Shown here one piece after another: positions 1 through 9,103 of a stretch of 58,480 bases of DNA (the stretch's first letter is position 1; every line of letters starts with the position of its first letter). The DNA comes from Bacteroidetes bacterium UBA4416. Lineage in GTDB: Bacteria; Bacteroidota; Bacteroidia; B-17B0; Aurantibacillaceae. Location of the stretch: NCBI GenBank assembly GCA_002390745.1, contig DGQK01000062.1, positions 59,074-117,553 of the forward strand, written 5' to 3'. The translations under genes were made by a program, and so were the position numbers. The notes under the pieces were generated by a model. It ran no database searches and had not been told where the DNA came from. It saw only the letters and a program-made list of their open reading frames with translations.

Positions 1-24
1 ACGTTATTCTAACCTATCCCCAAC

Positions 25-1983
25 ATGAAAAAACTACTAAATCTCTCCCTTCTGCTGCTTGGCACGGCTTCCCTGAACGCTCAATCGGCCCTCTGGTCGG
101 CCATTGACGAAAAAGCCATCAGTGTCAGCGGAAAAAGGGAGATCGTTCCCGACAAATACAAAACCTACCACCTCGACATGGCCGGCCTGAAAAGCATTCT
201 CGGCCAGGCTCCTTCCGATAAGACTGTCCTGATTAAACATTCGCCTGCTATTATTCTCCTGCCTCTTCCCGACGGAAGCATCCAGCGGTTTCACCTGGTG
301 GAGTCGCCGGTGATGGCGCCTGCGCTTCAATCCAGCTACCCCGATATCAGAACCTATAGCGTACACGGCATCGACGATCCTTATGCCAGCGGCAAGCTGG
401 ACCTTACCGAATACGGCTTTCACGGTATGATCAGGAGCCCTTACGGGGATTCCTACATCGACCCTTATTGCAAAAACAACCTGAATGATTACATTTCCTA
501 TTACACGGCGGACTTCCGGAAACCGGACATGTTCAAATTACCGGAAGCGGGCCTGATCGTGAATGATGAAGACCAGGGCCAGGCGCAACGTGCAGCGTCT
601 CCGATGGCGGTATGTGCGGGCAACACGCTGAGAACCTATCGCCTGGCGGTAGGCTGCACCGGCGAATATGCAATTGCCGCCACCGGGAACTCTTCTCCGA
701 CAGTAGCGCAGACGCTGGCCAAAGTGGTGACCACGGTGAACCGCGTGGATGGCGTTTATGAAACGGAAGTTGCCGTGCGCCTTGTACTTGTCCCTACTAC
801 TACCCTGGTATTGTATACGACTCCGGGCACGGGCTACACAACGGCAGAGAACAACAATGCGAGCTCCTTGATCGGAAAAAGCCAATCCCTGATCACCTCT
901 CAGGTCGGAAGCGCGAACTTCGACATCGGCCATACCTTCAGCACCGGCGGTGGCGGTTTGGCAAACCTGCGCTGTGTATGCAACAGCAGCAGCAAAGCCA
1001 GCGGGATCACAGGAAGTGCAAACCCGGTGGGCGATCCTTACGATATTGATTATGTAGCGCATGAAATGGGGCACCAGTTTGGAGGCAACCATACCTTCAA
1101 TGCCAACTCCGGAGCGGGCTCGTGCGCCGGAAACAGAAATGCGTCCACCTCCGTTGAACCGGGAAGCGGCGTGACCATTATGGCTTACGCCGGGATTTGC
1201 GGGACAACCAACGATCTCGCCTCTCATAGCATTGCTTATTTTCACGGGGTAAGCTACGACGAGATCACCAATTTCATTAACGGTTCCGGCAACGCCTGCG
1301 CGGCAACCAGCACCACCGGCAACAATCCTCCGGTAGTTACCGTAACACCAACCCTCACCAGCCCTGCCAATACGCCTTTCACCCTCACCGGTTCTGCAAC
1401 GGATCCTGACGGAGACGCCTTAACCTACCAATGGGAAGAAATAGATCCGGGCAGCGGCTCCGGCGGAAACTGGAATAGTGGCGGAAAACCATTTTTCAGA
1501 TCGTATGCCCCGGTAACTTCTCCAAGTCGCTCCTTCCCGAGCGCAGCAGTCATTGCCTCCGGAAACCTGCAAGGCACAAGAGGCGAATACATGCCTACAA
1601 CCGCCCAGGTATTGAAGTTCAGATTGACGGTGCGCGATAATAAAATGGGCGGCGGCGGCGTATGCACCGCAACAACCCAGGTAACCATTACCGTTGATAC
1701 GGGCGTCAAACAATACACCAGCGATCATTTCAGCATCAGCTTTTACCCTAACCCATTTTCAGGACAGCTCAACGTGGAGATCCCGGGGGATGCAACACTG
1801 AACCCGGAAAATACCTCGCTGAAAGTATACGATGTATTGGGAAATGTTGTGAAAACAGAGCAGCTGAAGATCAGGAAGAATTATTCCGGGTCTTTCGATC
1901 TGTCTGATCTTGCCAATGGTTCTTATGTGATCGAAGTCACTGACGGTCAACAGCGCTCCATATCGCGCGTGGTGAAACTGTAA
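25..1983 (+). CDS. Secreted reprolysin-like zinc metalloprotease with T9SS C-terminal domain
   Basis: Secreted endopeptidase. Residues 1-20 form a signal peptide ending in LNAQ. The metzincin zinc motif HEMGHQFGGNH lies at 346-356 (ligands H346, H350, H356; catalytic E347), followed by a Met-turn around M386 in VTIMAYAG, the arrangement of the Bacteroidota reprolysin-like family. Residues about 435-560 look like an Ig/PKD-type beta domain (DPDGDALTYQWE). The last ~80 residues, starting near FYPNPF, match the type IX secretion type A sorting domain, so the mature enzyme should be exported through the outer membrane and anchored or released. Two early Cys pairs suggest disulfides. Only 24 bases lie upstream, so no promoter can be judged. 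A strong terminator follows at once. The protease class is secure; the substrate is unknown. Confidence 0.93.
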   Translation: MKKLLNLSLLLLGTASLNAQSALWSAIDEKAISVSGKREIVPDKYKTYHLDMAGLKSILGQAPSDKTVLIKHSPAIILLPLPDGSIQRFHLVESPVMAPALQSSYPDIRTYSVHGIDDPYASGKLDLTEYGFHGMIRSPYGDSYIDPYCKNNLNDYISYYTADFRKPDMFKLPEAGLIVNDEDQGQAQRAASPMAVCAGNTLRTYRLAVGCTGEYAIAATGNSSPTVAQTLAKVVTTVNRVDGVYETEVAVRLVLVPTTTLVLYTTPGTGYTTAENNNASSLIGKSQSLITSQVGSANFDIGHTFSTGGGGLANLRCVCNSSSKASGITGSANPVGDPYDIDYVAHEMGHQFGGNHTFNANSGAGSCAGNRNASTSVEPGSGVTIMAYAGICGTTNDLASHSIAYFHGVSYDEITNFINGSGNACAATSTTGNNPPVVTVTPTLTSPANTPFTLTGSATDPDGDALTYQWEEIDPGSGSGGNWNSGGKPFFRSYAPVTSPSRSFPSAAVIASGNLQGTRGEYMPTTAQVLKFRLTVRDNKMGGGGVCTATTQVTITVDTGVKQYTSDHFSISFYPNPFSGQLNVEIPGDATLNPENTSLKVYDVLGNVVKTEQLKIRKNYSGSFDLSDLANGSYVIEVTDGQQRSISRVVKL

Positions 1984-2005
1984 GCGATGTCTGTATTTAA
2001 ATTGG

Positions 2006-2034
2006 AAAAAAGCCGCGTCATGCGGCTTTTTTTA
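2006..2034 (+). terminator. Rho-independent terminator after the metalloprotease gene
   Basis: Perfect 11-bp stem AAAAAAGCCGC / GCGGCTTTTTT around the loop GTCAT, continuing into a T run. It starts 22 bases after the protease stop codon. The A run on the left arm means it could also stop transcription arriving from the minus-strand DUF58 gene. Confidence 0.85.
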
Positions 2035-2112
2035 TTTGACTATTGAAGGTATTCCGAATCCGGTATCACCGCGCCATGGACGGAACGATTTGTTCTGAGC
2101 TCTCCCGTAATA

Positions 2113-3036
2113 TTAGCGAAGCATAGAGGCCCGTTTTACAAGATAGGTTTGCAGCACGAGGTCGAAGCCCTGATTGATGTCCGCTTCTACAAAATCGATC
2201 TTATACTGCCCGCATTTCAATTTGATGGCTTCTGTGTATTCGCTCACTTTGCGGATGTAGGTTTCTTTGATCTGATTGGGGTTGAGCTTGATCTCTTCAC
2301 GTGTTTCCATGTCGATGAAATGGTAGGGACGGTTTTCAAAATCGAACTCCAGCTCCTGGCTTTTATCGGTCACATGAAACAGCACCACATCGTGCTTCTT
2401 GTATTTGAGGTGTTGGAGCGATGCAAAAATAGATTCCAGGTGTGTGTCATCCTCGAACATATCGCTGAAAATAATTACCAGCGAGCGAGTATGTATGATC
2501 TCCGCTACCTGGTCGAGCGCGCGGGCCGATTGGGTGGAGCTTCTTTCGCTGATGGTTGTTTTTGACAGAAGCTCTTCCAGCTCGTGGTAGATAAGCTTCT
2601 GCTGTGTGGGGTTACTTCTTGCCGGATAATGCTTGTAGATATCGGCATCGAACAGGGTGAGGCCTACGGCGTCCCTCTGCCCTTTCAGGAGCTCCATGAG
2701 GGCGGCAGCGGCATATACGGAAAAGGATAATTTGCTGTGCGCGTCTTTGGGCCTTTCGAGCGGGAAGAGCATGGACTGCGAGGAATCGATGACGATCTGG
2801 CAACGCAGGTTGGTTTCCTCTTCGTAACGCTTGATAAAAAGCTTATCGGTTTTGGCAAACAGCTTCCAGTCGATGTGCCTGGTGCTTTCGCCGCTATTGT
2901 AAATACGGTGCTCGGCAAACTCTACGGAAAAGCCATGGAAAGGGCTGCGGTGAAGCCCTGTGATAAAGCCTTCTACTACCTGTTTGGCCAGGAGCTCAAG
3001 CCTGGAGAAAGGTTCTATCTTTTGTCGGTCGATCAT
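2113..3036 (-). CDS. DUF58 domain protein with von Willebrand A-like fold
   Basis: The DUF58 signature is clear: a conserved block YNSGESTRHIDWKLFAKTD at about residues 46-64, followed by RYEEE, then a vWA-like domain with MIDAS motif DSSQS at 84-88. No signal peptide or membrane segment is visible, so it is probably cytosolic. Members of this family are usually encoded beside MoxR AAA+ ATPases and are thought to act in chaperone-like or metal-insertion assemblies, but no MoxR gene is present here; the neighbours are an unrelated protease and HU. The ATG at 3036 fits the family start. Function remains undetermined; the family call is firm. Confidence 0.88.
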   Translation of the reverse strand: MIDRQKIEPFSRLELLAKQVVEGFITGLHRSPFHGFSVEFAEHRIYNSGESTRHIDWKLFAKTDKLFIKRYEEETNLRCQIVIDSSQSMLFPLERPKDAHSKLSFSVYAAAALMELLKGQRDAVGLTLFDADIYKHYPARSNPTQQKLIYHELEELLSKTTISERSSTQSARALDQVAEIIHTRSLVIIFSDMFEDDTHLESIFASLQHLKYKKHDVVLFHVTDKSQELEFDFENRPYHFIDMETREEIKLNPNQIKETYIRKVSEYTEAIKLKCGQYKIDFVEADINQGFDLVLQTYLVKRASMLR

Positions 3037-3124
3037 GCTGCATAAAAATACAATTAAATGAGATCAATTCCCAATAGCAAATCGGGAAAATGTCATGAGC
3101 AGATGAATGCAGAGCCAAATAAGT

Positions 3125-3142
3125 CCGCCTTTTCGGCGGCTT
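3125..3142. terminator. Short GC hairpin, possible weak terminator
   Basis: CCGCC-TTTTC-GGCGG followed by CTTTG, in the gap between the DUF58 start and the HU terminator. The stem is only 5 bp and the T run is short, so a termination role is uncertain. Confidence 0.3.
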
Positions 3143-3205
3143 TGTTCGACCGGCTGTTTTTTGCTTCGGTTATTGCCTCTCAAAAAAACAGGGTCGCATC
3201 AATAA

Positions 3206-3236
3206 AAAAACCCTGCCGTATTGGGGCAGGGTTTTT
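3206..3236 (-). terminator. HU terminator
   Basis: AAAAA-CCCTGCC, loop, GGCAGGG-TTTTT hairpin about 20 bases beyond the HU stop codon. The symmetric A and T runs make it potentially bidirectional. Confidence 0.8.
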
Positions 3237-3255
3237 ATCTGTAATCAGTATCTGA

Positions 3256-3537
3256 TTATTTTCCTTTGTTAACGTTACCAGCTAACTCAGTACCAGCTTT
3301 AAATTTCACTACTTTTTTAGCAGCGATTTTAATTTCTTTACCAGTTTGAGGGTTACGACCTACACGAGCAGCACGTTTAGAAACTGAAAAAGAACCGAAA
3401 CCTACTAAAGAGATGCGGTCACCTTTTTTTAATCCTTTTGATACTGCTTCGATAGTAGCATCTAATGCACGACCAGCGTCAGCTTTAGTTAATTTTGCTC
3501 CGTTTGCAATTGCTTCGATTAATTCTGCTTTGTTCAT
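3256..3537 (-). CDS. HU family DNA-binding protein
   Basis: Histone-like nucleoid protein of 93 residues, the usual HU length, binding and bending DNA as a dimer. The HU signature GRNPQTGKEI is at residues 60-69 with the arm-tip proline at 63; the N-terminal dimerisation helices (KAELIEAIA) and the GFGSF turn at 46-50 are intact. The coding sequence is visibly richer in A+T at third positions (many GCT, GTT, AAA codons) than its neighbours, as expected of a very highly expressed gene. It has its own promoter (3584-3613) and terminator and is therefore probably monocistronic. Confidence 0.95.
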   Translation of the reverse strand: MNKAELIEAIANGAKLTKADAGRALDATIEAVSKGLKKGDRISLVGFGSFSVSKRAARVGRNPQTGKEIKIAAKKVVKFKAGTELAGNVNKGK

Positions 3538-3845
3538 TTTGTTTTGTTTTTAAGGGTTAAACTTTTCAAATTAATTAACAAGACAAATGTATATTCTAAT
3601 CCGTATTTGTCAAGCGATTTCAGAAAAAAAACCGGGAATTTGTTTATAAATAAGCCTTTTGTTAATAAGTCCGGCTGTATCGCCCCCCTAATAAGGGTTT
3701 ACAGACATCCTATCTCCTATAATGCTTCTACGTATGCCTTACAGACTTAAGACGACCTGAGCATGAAGATATACCGTACTTATAAGCAACCGGGTTTCGG
3801 ATAGCGGGTATAAAATCCGCTCGTCTTTTTCGCTTCTGATTCCTC
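3538..3845. other. Intergenic stretch upstream of HU
   Basis: 308 bases without a credible gene. The first part holds the HU leader and promoter. From about 3615 to 3845, down to the end of the vWA lipoprotein gene, I see no ORF with coding character, no strong hairpin and no repeat. Confidence 0.6.
3584..3613 (-). promoter_or_regulatory. HU promoter, Bacteroidota sigma-A type
   Basis: On the minus strand the -7 box TACATTTG (3591-3584) matches TAnnTTTG exactly, and TTG (3613-3611) sits exactly 19 bases upstream. The predicted transcript starts around 3578, giving an A/T-rich leader of about 40 bases. Confidence 0.75.
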
Positions 3846-5030
3846 TTACTTCAGTCGCTCATTGATGAGGCGTTTCATCAAGGAATTCAAATACTCAACC
3901 TGGTAATCCCCTACAGATGCTTCCAGGTGGGTATTGCCGATACCGCTGTCGTTTGTGATAAACACATACGTTCCATTGGTTGCGATCGCCATGTAGCGCA
4001 TTAAAAATTCGGTTTCCTTATCGATGCCGCTGGCAGTAACGGGAATGATCGCAATGCCTTCCGCACTTGCTTTTTCAATTAACCGGTTGATCTCCGATGG
4101 GATCTGTCCGTCATGATGCGGCGGGGCATCCAGAACGACAAACAGGATGCGTGCTCTGGCATGCGAAGACCATTGCAGGCCTGATATGGCATCACGCAGC
4201 GCCTCATGGACCGCCTCCGGAAAATCACCGCCCCCATCAGCCGACTGCTCTTTGATGAAATCCACTGTTTCTCCGGTATTGGAAGTAAAAGCCGATAATT
4301 TTGTCACGTAGTCATCGCCCTTATCTCTGTAAAATACGGCCCCTGTATTGACGGTGATGTTATCATTCTTTGCTTTTACGTCAGCGATCACATCGGTAAG
4401 TTCTGTTTTCAAATATTCCAGCTCGTCGCCCATTGAGCCTGTAGCATCTACCATAAAGGCGATGTCTACCTGGTTGTTCTGCGGGCTCTCCAAATTCTGA
4501 ACGGCAATGCGGTTCACCTCTTTGGTGCTGTAAGCCACCGGATTTTTGAATAGCTCTCCGTTAATCCTGATTTTCAGATCGGCTATCGCATATTGATTTT
4601 CTTTTTTCAGAGAAGGCCATAACTCAGCATCGCCATCGTTGTCTGTGCGCGATCGCCAGAGTACATCGCCATCTTCTGTCACCAGTTCTACCGGCACATC
4701 TGCCAGGCTACCGGATGTTGTATGGCGAAGATGGATGGCAATGCGATCCTGCAGGTTATACTGCCAGTAAGCAGGCATGGATGAAAATTCCTGACGTTTA
4801 CCCAGCGATTCCCAAAAGTCCCAATGGTTGAGATCATTCCATTCGGCAGCAGTAATCTGCCCGGAGGCCATCTGGTTCTGTATTCCCTCTTTCTCTGAGT
4901 GTGGGGATGATGATCCGGCGCTTGCGCTTGACTTATCGGATGAAAGATCCCTGTAGCCCGACTTCTCCTTGCTTCCCCCGCAGGCGCTTAATGCAATGAT
5001 GATTACCGAAAAAATGAATACCTGTTTCAT
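3846..5030 (-). CDS. vWA domain lipoprotein
   Basis: The N-terminus MKQVFIFSV...ALSACGG is a lipoprotein signal with lipobox cysteine at residue 17, followed by a Ser/Lys-rich linker. A beta-rich region (about 85-180, with an NDGDAEL loop suggestive of a carboxypeptidase-regulatory-like or Ig-like fold) precedes a vWA domain with MIDAS residues D195, T197, S199 in DATGSM; further metal-site context is GDDYVTKLS and VVLDAPPHHDG. It is predicted to be membrane-anchored and exposed in the periplasm or on the cell surface, binding an unknown ligand through Mg2+. It is separated by 54 bases from fmt upstream and may share its transcript. Confidence 0.85.
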   Translation of the reverse strand: MKQVFIFSVIIIALSACGGSKEKSGYRDLSSDKSSASAGSSSPHSEKEGIQNQMASGQITAAEWNDLNHWDFWESLGKRQEFSSMPAYWQYNLQDRIAIHLRHTTSGSLADVPVELVTEDGDVLWRSRTDNDGDAELWPSLKKENQYAIADLKIRINGELFKNPVAYSTKEVNRIAVQNLESPQNNQVDIAFMVDATGSMGDELEYLKTELTDVIADVKAKNDNITVNTGAVFYRDKGDDYVTKLSAFTSNTGETVDFIKEQSADGGGDFPEAVHEALRDAISGLQWSSHARARILFVVLDAPPHHDGQIPSEINRLIEKASAEGIAIIPVTASGIDKETEFLMRYMAIATNGTYVFITNDSGIGNTHLEASVGDYQVEYLNSLMKRLINERLK

Positions 5031-5084
5031 AAGATTACTTTTAGCGTTTATCTCAAAACCCTGAAAAAGTAACCGTTTCCGGGA

Positions 5085-6026
5085 TCACAAAAATTTAAAA
5101 CCTTCCGGCACTTTAAATCCTCTCAAAAATTCCTCCACCGACATCCGTTTTTTTCCTGCCATCTGCAGTTCGGTAATACGTATGAATCCATTGCTGCAAG
5201 CTACTTTTACCAGCTGCTTATGATCGGTGATCACGGTTCCAGGCTCATGCGGATGACTTGCCTCTTCTACTTCGCTTCGGTAAATTTTAACGGTAAGGAG
5301 ATTTCCGTTCTTATCTGCAAAAGACGTATAGGCCGCCGGGTAAGGCGAAAGGCCGCGAATGAGGTTGTAAATTTTTTCTGCCGGCTCGTTCCAGTTGATC
5401 TTCGCTGTTTCTTTAAAAAGCTTTGGCGCATGGATGCTCTGCGAGTCGTCCTGTGGCTTCAGCTCATAGTTACCGGCGTCGATGGCCTGCACGGTTTTCA
5501 GGATCACTTCTGCGCCAAGCTGCATGAGCTGGTCATGAAGTTCTCCGGCGGTGGTCGTGTTGCCGATCGGAATTTTTTCCTGGAAAAGCATGTTGCCGGT
5601 ATCTATCTCGTGCTTCAGCTTAAAGCTGGTGACGCCGCTTTCGGTTTCGCCGTTGATGATGGCCCAGTTGATGGGCGCTGCGCCACGGTATTTTGGCAGC
5701 AAAGAGCCGTGCAGGTTATAGGTTCCCAATGGCGGCATGTTCCACACCACTTCGGGCAGCATGCGGAAAGCTACCACAATTTGCAGATCGGCTTTCAGAC
5801 TCTTCAGCTCTTCGAGGAATTGCTCATCTTTCAGCTTTTCAGGCTGCATCACCTTGAGCCCTTTGCTCAGCGCGTAAGTTTTCACAGCGGACTGTTGTAG
5901 CTGCTGTCCTCTTCCGGCTGGCTTATCAGGCACGGTGATCACCGCAGCGATATCATAACCATGCTGTACCAGGATATCGAGGCTTGCCACTGCAAACTCG
6001 GGCGTTCCCATAAAAATAATTCTCAT
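5085..6026 (-). CDS. fmt: Methionyl-tRNA formyltransferase
   Basis: Transfers a formyl group from 10-formyltetrahydrofolate to Met-tRNAfMet for translation initiation. Length 313 is standard. The N-terminal Rossmann formyltransferase domain starts with IIFMGTPEFA; the catalytic triad is N104 and H106 in YNLHGSLLPKYRG and D142 in HEIDTGNML. The C-terminal OB-like tRNA-binding domain covers about 205-313. It is divergent from the response regulator gene; a TAACTTAG element lies upstream of each of the two starts (6044-6051 minus, 6123-6130 plus), possibly a pair of back-to-back promoters differing from consensus at one base. Confidence 0.97.
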   Translation of the reverse strand: MRIIFMGTPEFAVASLDILVQHGYDIAAVITVPDKPAGRGQQLQQSAVKTYALSKGLKVMQPEKLKDEQFLEELKSLKADLQIVVAFRMLPEVVWNMPPLGTYNLHGSLLPKYRGAAPINWAIINGETESGVTSFKLKHEIDTGNMLFQEKIPIGNTTTAGELHDQLMQLGAEVILKTVQAIDAGNYELKPQDDSQSIHAPKLFKETAKINWNEPAEKIYNLIRGLSPYPAAYTSFADKNGNLLTVKIYRSEVEEASHPHEPGTVITDHKQLVKVACSNGFIRITELQMAGKKRMSVEEFLRGFKVPEGFKFL

Positions 6027-6151
6027 AGTACTCGTATTTCGGCGCTAAGTTAACCCTTAAATTTGTTCCCGCCGGCATTTGCTCAAAATTGTTAACAGGA
6101 AAATGAAAGCCGGGAAAAACATCTAACTTAGCCAAACAAACGTATTGACTC

Positions 6152-6832
6152 ATGAACATTTTACTGGTCGAAGACGACACCACCCTCAATAAAAACATCA
6201 GGGAATACCTGCAACAGGAATCCTTCGACGTGGAAGTGGTATTTGACGGGCAGCTCGCTGAAAAGCTCATGAAAAAAAACCGTTTCGATTGCGTGATCCT
6301 GGATGTCAACCTGCCCTACAAGAACGGCTATGAGCTTTGCCGCGAATTCAGGGCTTATAACAAATCGACGCCTGTGCTGATGCTCACCGCTTTCGACGAG
6401 CTGGAAGATAAGGTAAAAGGTTACGACTGCGGTGCCGACGACTACCTCACAAAACCGTTCTACATGAAAGAGCTGGCCATGCGTGTGATGGCCCTGATCA
6501 AACGGAACAACAATTCCATTCCGCAAGGCAATCATGAGATCATTTCCGTGGAAGACATCGTCATCAATCAACGGACCAAAACCGTTAAACGCAGCGATGT
6601 GGAAATCACCCTCACGCCGCGCGAATACCAGATCCTTCTGAAGCTGGCTCTGGCCAAGGGAGAGCTGGTGGATAAACAGGAGCTGGTAAGAGAGATCTGG
6701 GGCGGCTCTTTCGATGCCAACACGAACACCATCGAGGTATACATTAATTTTTTAAGAAAGAAGATCGACAAGCCTTTTGATAAGCAGCTCATCAAGACCA
6801 AGATCGGATATGGCTATTATTTAAATATCTGA
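6152..6832 (+). CDS. OmpR/PhoB-family response regulator
   Basis: Receiver domain (1-120) with acidic pocket E7/D8/D9, phosphoacceptor D51 in CVILDVNLP, T79 and K101 (LTKPF), followed by a winged-helix DNA-binding domain (about 128-226) with the typical ITLTPREYQILLKLA helix and IGYGYYL end. It forms a two-gene unit with the kinase 17 bases downstream. The genomic position before a metal-efflux RND operon suggests a CusR/CzcR-like role, but the DUF2490 gene on the opposite strand intervenes, so this is inference only. Confidence 0.93.
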   Translation: MNILLVEDDTTLNKNIREYLQQESFDVEVVFDGQLAEKLMKKNRFDCVILDVNLPYKNGYELCREFRAYNKSTPVLMLTAFDELEDKVKGYDCGADDYLTKPFYMKELAMRVMALIKRNNNSIPQGNHEIISVEDIVINQRTKTVKRSDVEITLTPREYQILLKLALAKGELVDKQELVREIWGGSFDANTNTIEVYINFLRKKIDKPFDKQLIKTKIGYGYYLNI

Positions 6833-6849
6833 TTTGCGCTATTACATCT

Positions 6850-8229
6850 ATGACTATCCGCAGCAAGATACTTCTTTACTTCTCTACCTTGTCCATCGGC
6901 ATTGTTGGTATCGCCTTTGTGATCATTTACTCGCTTTTCTCCAATTACAGGACACAGGAATTCCAGCAACGGATCAAGGACAAGACCATCACAACAGTGA
7001 AGTTCCTGGTAGAGATCGAGCAAATCGATCATAACTTATTGCAGACAATGGATGAGTATACGATCAATAACCTGTACAAGGAAAAGATCCTCATTTTTGA
7101 CAGCACGAAAAAACTCATATACAGCAGCGTGGACGATACTAAGATCAAATATGAAAAGTCCATGCTAAGCGAACTCTCTCCGCATAACCCTCTCATCGAA
7201 ACCACGGAAGATAATTTTGACCTGGTTGGCGTTTGCTTCCAGTTCGGGAACCGCAACTATTACGGGATCGCCAAAGCTTATGATGAGTTCGGGCTCGACA
7301 AACTAGCGTACCTCAAATCGGTATTCATCATCATCTTCATCGTCTTTTCATCGGTGATCCTCGTAACGTCTTATCTCATCTCCAAGCAAATCACACAGCC
7401 TATCAATTTAATGGCCGGGGAGCTAAAAAAGATCAACCTCGATTCTCAGAACAGCCTGATCACTGTTCCCGACAGCAAAGATGAGATCCATGTGCTGGCT
7501 TCCCGATTCAATGAGTTGATGAACCGGCTCAACGATGCGTTCTCCTTTCAGAAACATGCCATCCACCACATTTCGCATGAGCTCAAAACACCGATTGCGG
7601 TTTTGGTTTCCAATTTCGAAAAAATGGAAACGGAGAGAAATGCAGAGCATCTGCAGAACATGATCCGCAACCAGAAAGAAGACACCAAAAACCTCAGCGA
7701 TATTATCAATGCCCTGCTGGAAATCTCAAAGGTAGAAACGGGCAACAAGCTGGAAACACAGCTGGTGAGGCTCGACGATCTTATTTTTGAAGTGCTTGAC
7801 GAAGTGAAGCGCCTGCATGAGGAATTCAGTTTTGAGCTTGAGCTTGACGAGAGCATTGTGTCTGAAGAGCTGCTCTCCATCAGGGGAAGCCACCGGCTGC
7901 TGCGTCTTGCAGTGATGAATTTAGCCACCAATTGCATCCGCTACAGCGATAACCAAAAAGCAAAATTCAGGATCTATATCAAAGAGGATGAGCTATGCCT
8001 GGATGCTGTCAATTCCGGCAAGATCATTCGCGATCACGAAAAGCAATTTCTCTTCCAGCATTTCTTCAGGGGCGAGAACAGCAAGGAGCACAGGGGTTTC
8101 GGCCTTGGCCTGGTACTGATCAATAAGATCATCATGCTTCACATGGCCCGGATCACTTACTCTTCCAACGGAAATACGAATACCTTCACCATCAGCTTCC
8201 CGGGGTATCAGCAGCCATTTCAAAAATAA
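6850..8229 (+). CDS. HAMP-containing sensor histidine kinase
   Basis: Membrane kinase of the two-component system with the preceding regulator. Transmembrane helix at about 8-30, a ~125-residue extracytoplasmic sensor region, second helix at about 155-177, HAMP about 178-230, then HisKA with phosphoacceptor H243 in ISHELKTP. The ATPase domain has an N box (VMNLATNCIRYS) and a G-type box (RGFGLGLVL). The D of the usual DNG/F box is not obvious (DAVNSGK), while the rest is normal. No metal-binding His/Cys cluster is evident in the sensor region, which weakens a direct metal-sensing claim. Confidence 0.92.
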   Translation: MTIRSKILLYFSTLSIGIVGIAFVIIYSLFSNYRTQEFQQRIKDKTITTVKFLVEIEQIDHNLLQTMDEYTINNLYKEKILIFDSTKKLIYSSVDDTKIKYEKSMLSELSPHNPLIETTEDNFDLVGVCFQFGNRNYYGIAKAYDEFGLDKLAYLKSVFIIIFIVFSSVILVTSYLISKQITQPINLMAGELKKINLDSQNSLITVPDSKDEIHVLASRFNELMNRLNDAFSFQKHAIHHISHELKTPIAVLVSNFEKMETERNAEHLQNMIRNQKEDTKNLSDIINALLEISKVETGNKLETQLVRLDDLIFEVLDEVKRLHEEFSFELELDESIVSEELLSIRGSHRLLRLAVMNLATNCIRYSDNQKAKFRIYIKEDELCLDAVNSGKIIRDHEKQFLFQHFFRGENSKEHRGFGLGLVLINKIIMLHMARITYSSNGNTNTFTISFPGYQQPFQK

Positions 8230-8289
8230 CATGGATAGTTTTCCATGTAAAAGGCGCTTCCCCCGGTTACAGGTGCTTTTGGAAAGTGC

Positions 8290-8988
8290 TTAATCGTCGT
8301 CTATCATTTTCCTGAATTTGTAATTTAGGGTTACTCCATAAATAAACTGGTCACTGTTTATTTTCCGGAGGTAGGTGGACTGTAATACAAAAAAGACATC
8401 TGCGCTAAACTGAGAGGTGAATTTATGATTCACGTCTGCATAAAAGCGATTTCTCCTGAGGCCTGTGTTTCCTGTAAACAGGGTCGTCATCACTTCATCA
8501 CCTATATACATTCTGTCGGTGCGTGTGAGCCTGCGATTCAGCATCAACTTTTCGCGCAGGTCTGTTCTGGCATACGGCTTATAGCCTTCGTCTACCAGGA
8601 AAAAACTGGACGTGTGCTGGAAGATGGCCCGGTTACTCAAATACCAGTACGCATTGAGGTGAATCTTATTAGCTGCCGAGAGGTAATATTGGTGGTAAGT
8701 CCTGAAATACCTGTCGGTGCCGCGCGCCGGCGCATAGACATAATTGGCCGACACCAAAAACGTTTTGGTAATCTGATAATACAGACCTCCATCCAGGTAC
8801 CAGGACTTCAGGAGTGTGAAATTTTCTCCGTCCCTGATCCTTCCCATAATCCTGTAGGAAAGATGTTTCGTTATTTTTTGCCTGACGGCCAGGGAAAACC
8901 AACCTGCCGCATCGCGCTCTCTGACCTGGCCAGGTAACTGAGAGAAAAAAACGAGGCAAAGTAAACCCGTGAGAACCTGTTTGCACAT
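8290..8988 (-). CDS. DUF2490 outer-membrane beta-barrel-like protein
   Basis: After a signal peptide (MCKQVLTGLLCLVFFSQLPG) the protein is a run of alternating amphipathic strands with aromatic ends (YRIMGRIRDGENF, GGLYYQITKTFLVSANYVYAP) ending in the short strand GVTLNYKFRKM, the pattern of DUF2490, a predicted outer-membrane barrel of unknown role. I chose the ATG at 8988 because it gives a clean signal peptide; a GTG at 9006 or ATG at 9003 would add an unneeded N-terminus. It converges with the kinase gene and is divergent from the efflux operon. Confidence 0.78.
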   Translation of the reverse strand: MCKQVLTGLLCLVFFSQLPGQVRERDAAGWFSLAVRQKITKHLSYRIMGRIRDGENFTLLKSWYLDGGLYYQITKTFLVSANYVYAPARGTDRYFRTYHQYYLSAANKIHLNAYWYLSNRAIFQHTSSFFLVDEGYKPYARTDLREKLMLNRRLTRTDRMYIGDEVMTTLFTGNTGLRRNRFYADVNHKFTSQFSADVFFVLQSTYLRKINSDQFIYGVTLNYKFRKMIDDD

Positions 8989-9103
8989 AACACAAATTAA
9001 CATCACAATTTCTTTTCACAGAGCGTTTTAAGTTAAATTTTATATGCTTTAAGGCAATTTTAAGCCCCGCGACTGCACCTTTGTCATCGAAAAAGATCGC
9101 ATT

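Noticed and set aside
538..1245. 235-codon minus-strand ORF inside the metalloprotease gene
   Set aside because: Antisense shadow with low-complexity Gly/Ala/Arg composition and no start context.
8240..8280. Possible terminator between the kinase and DUF2490 genes
   Set aside because: AAAAGGCGC...GTGCTTTT pairs only with a bulge and a G-T pair and has a large loop; too weak to list.
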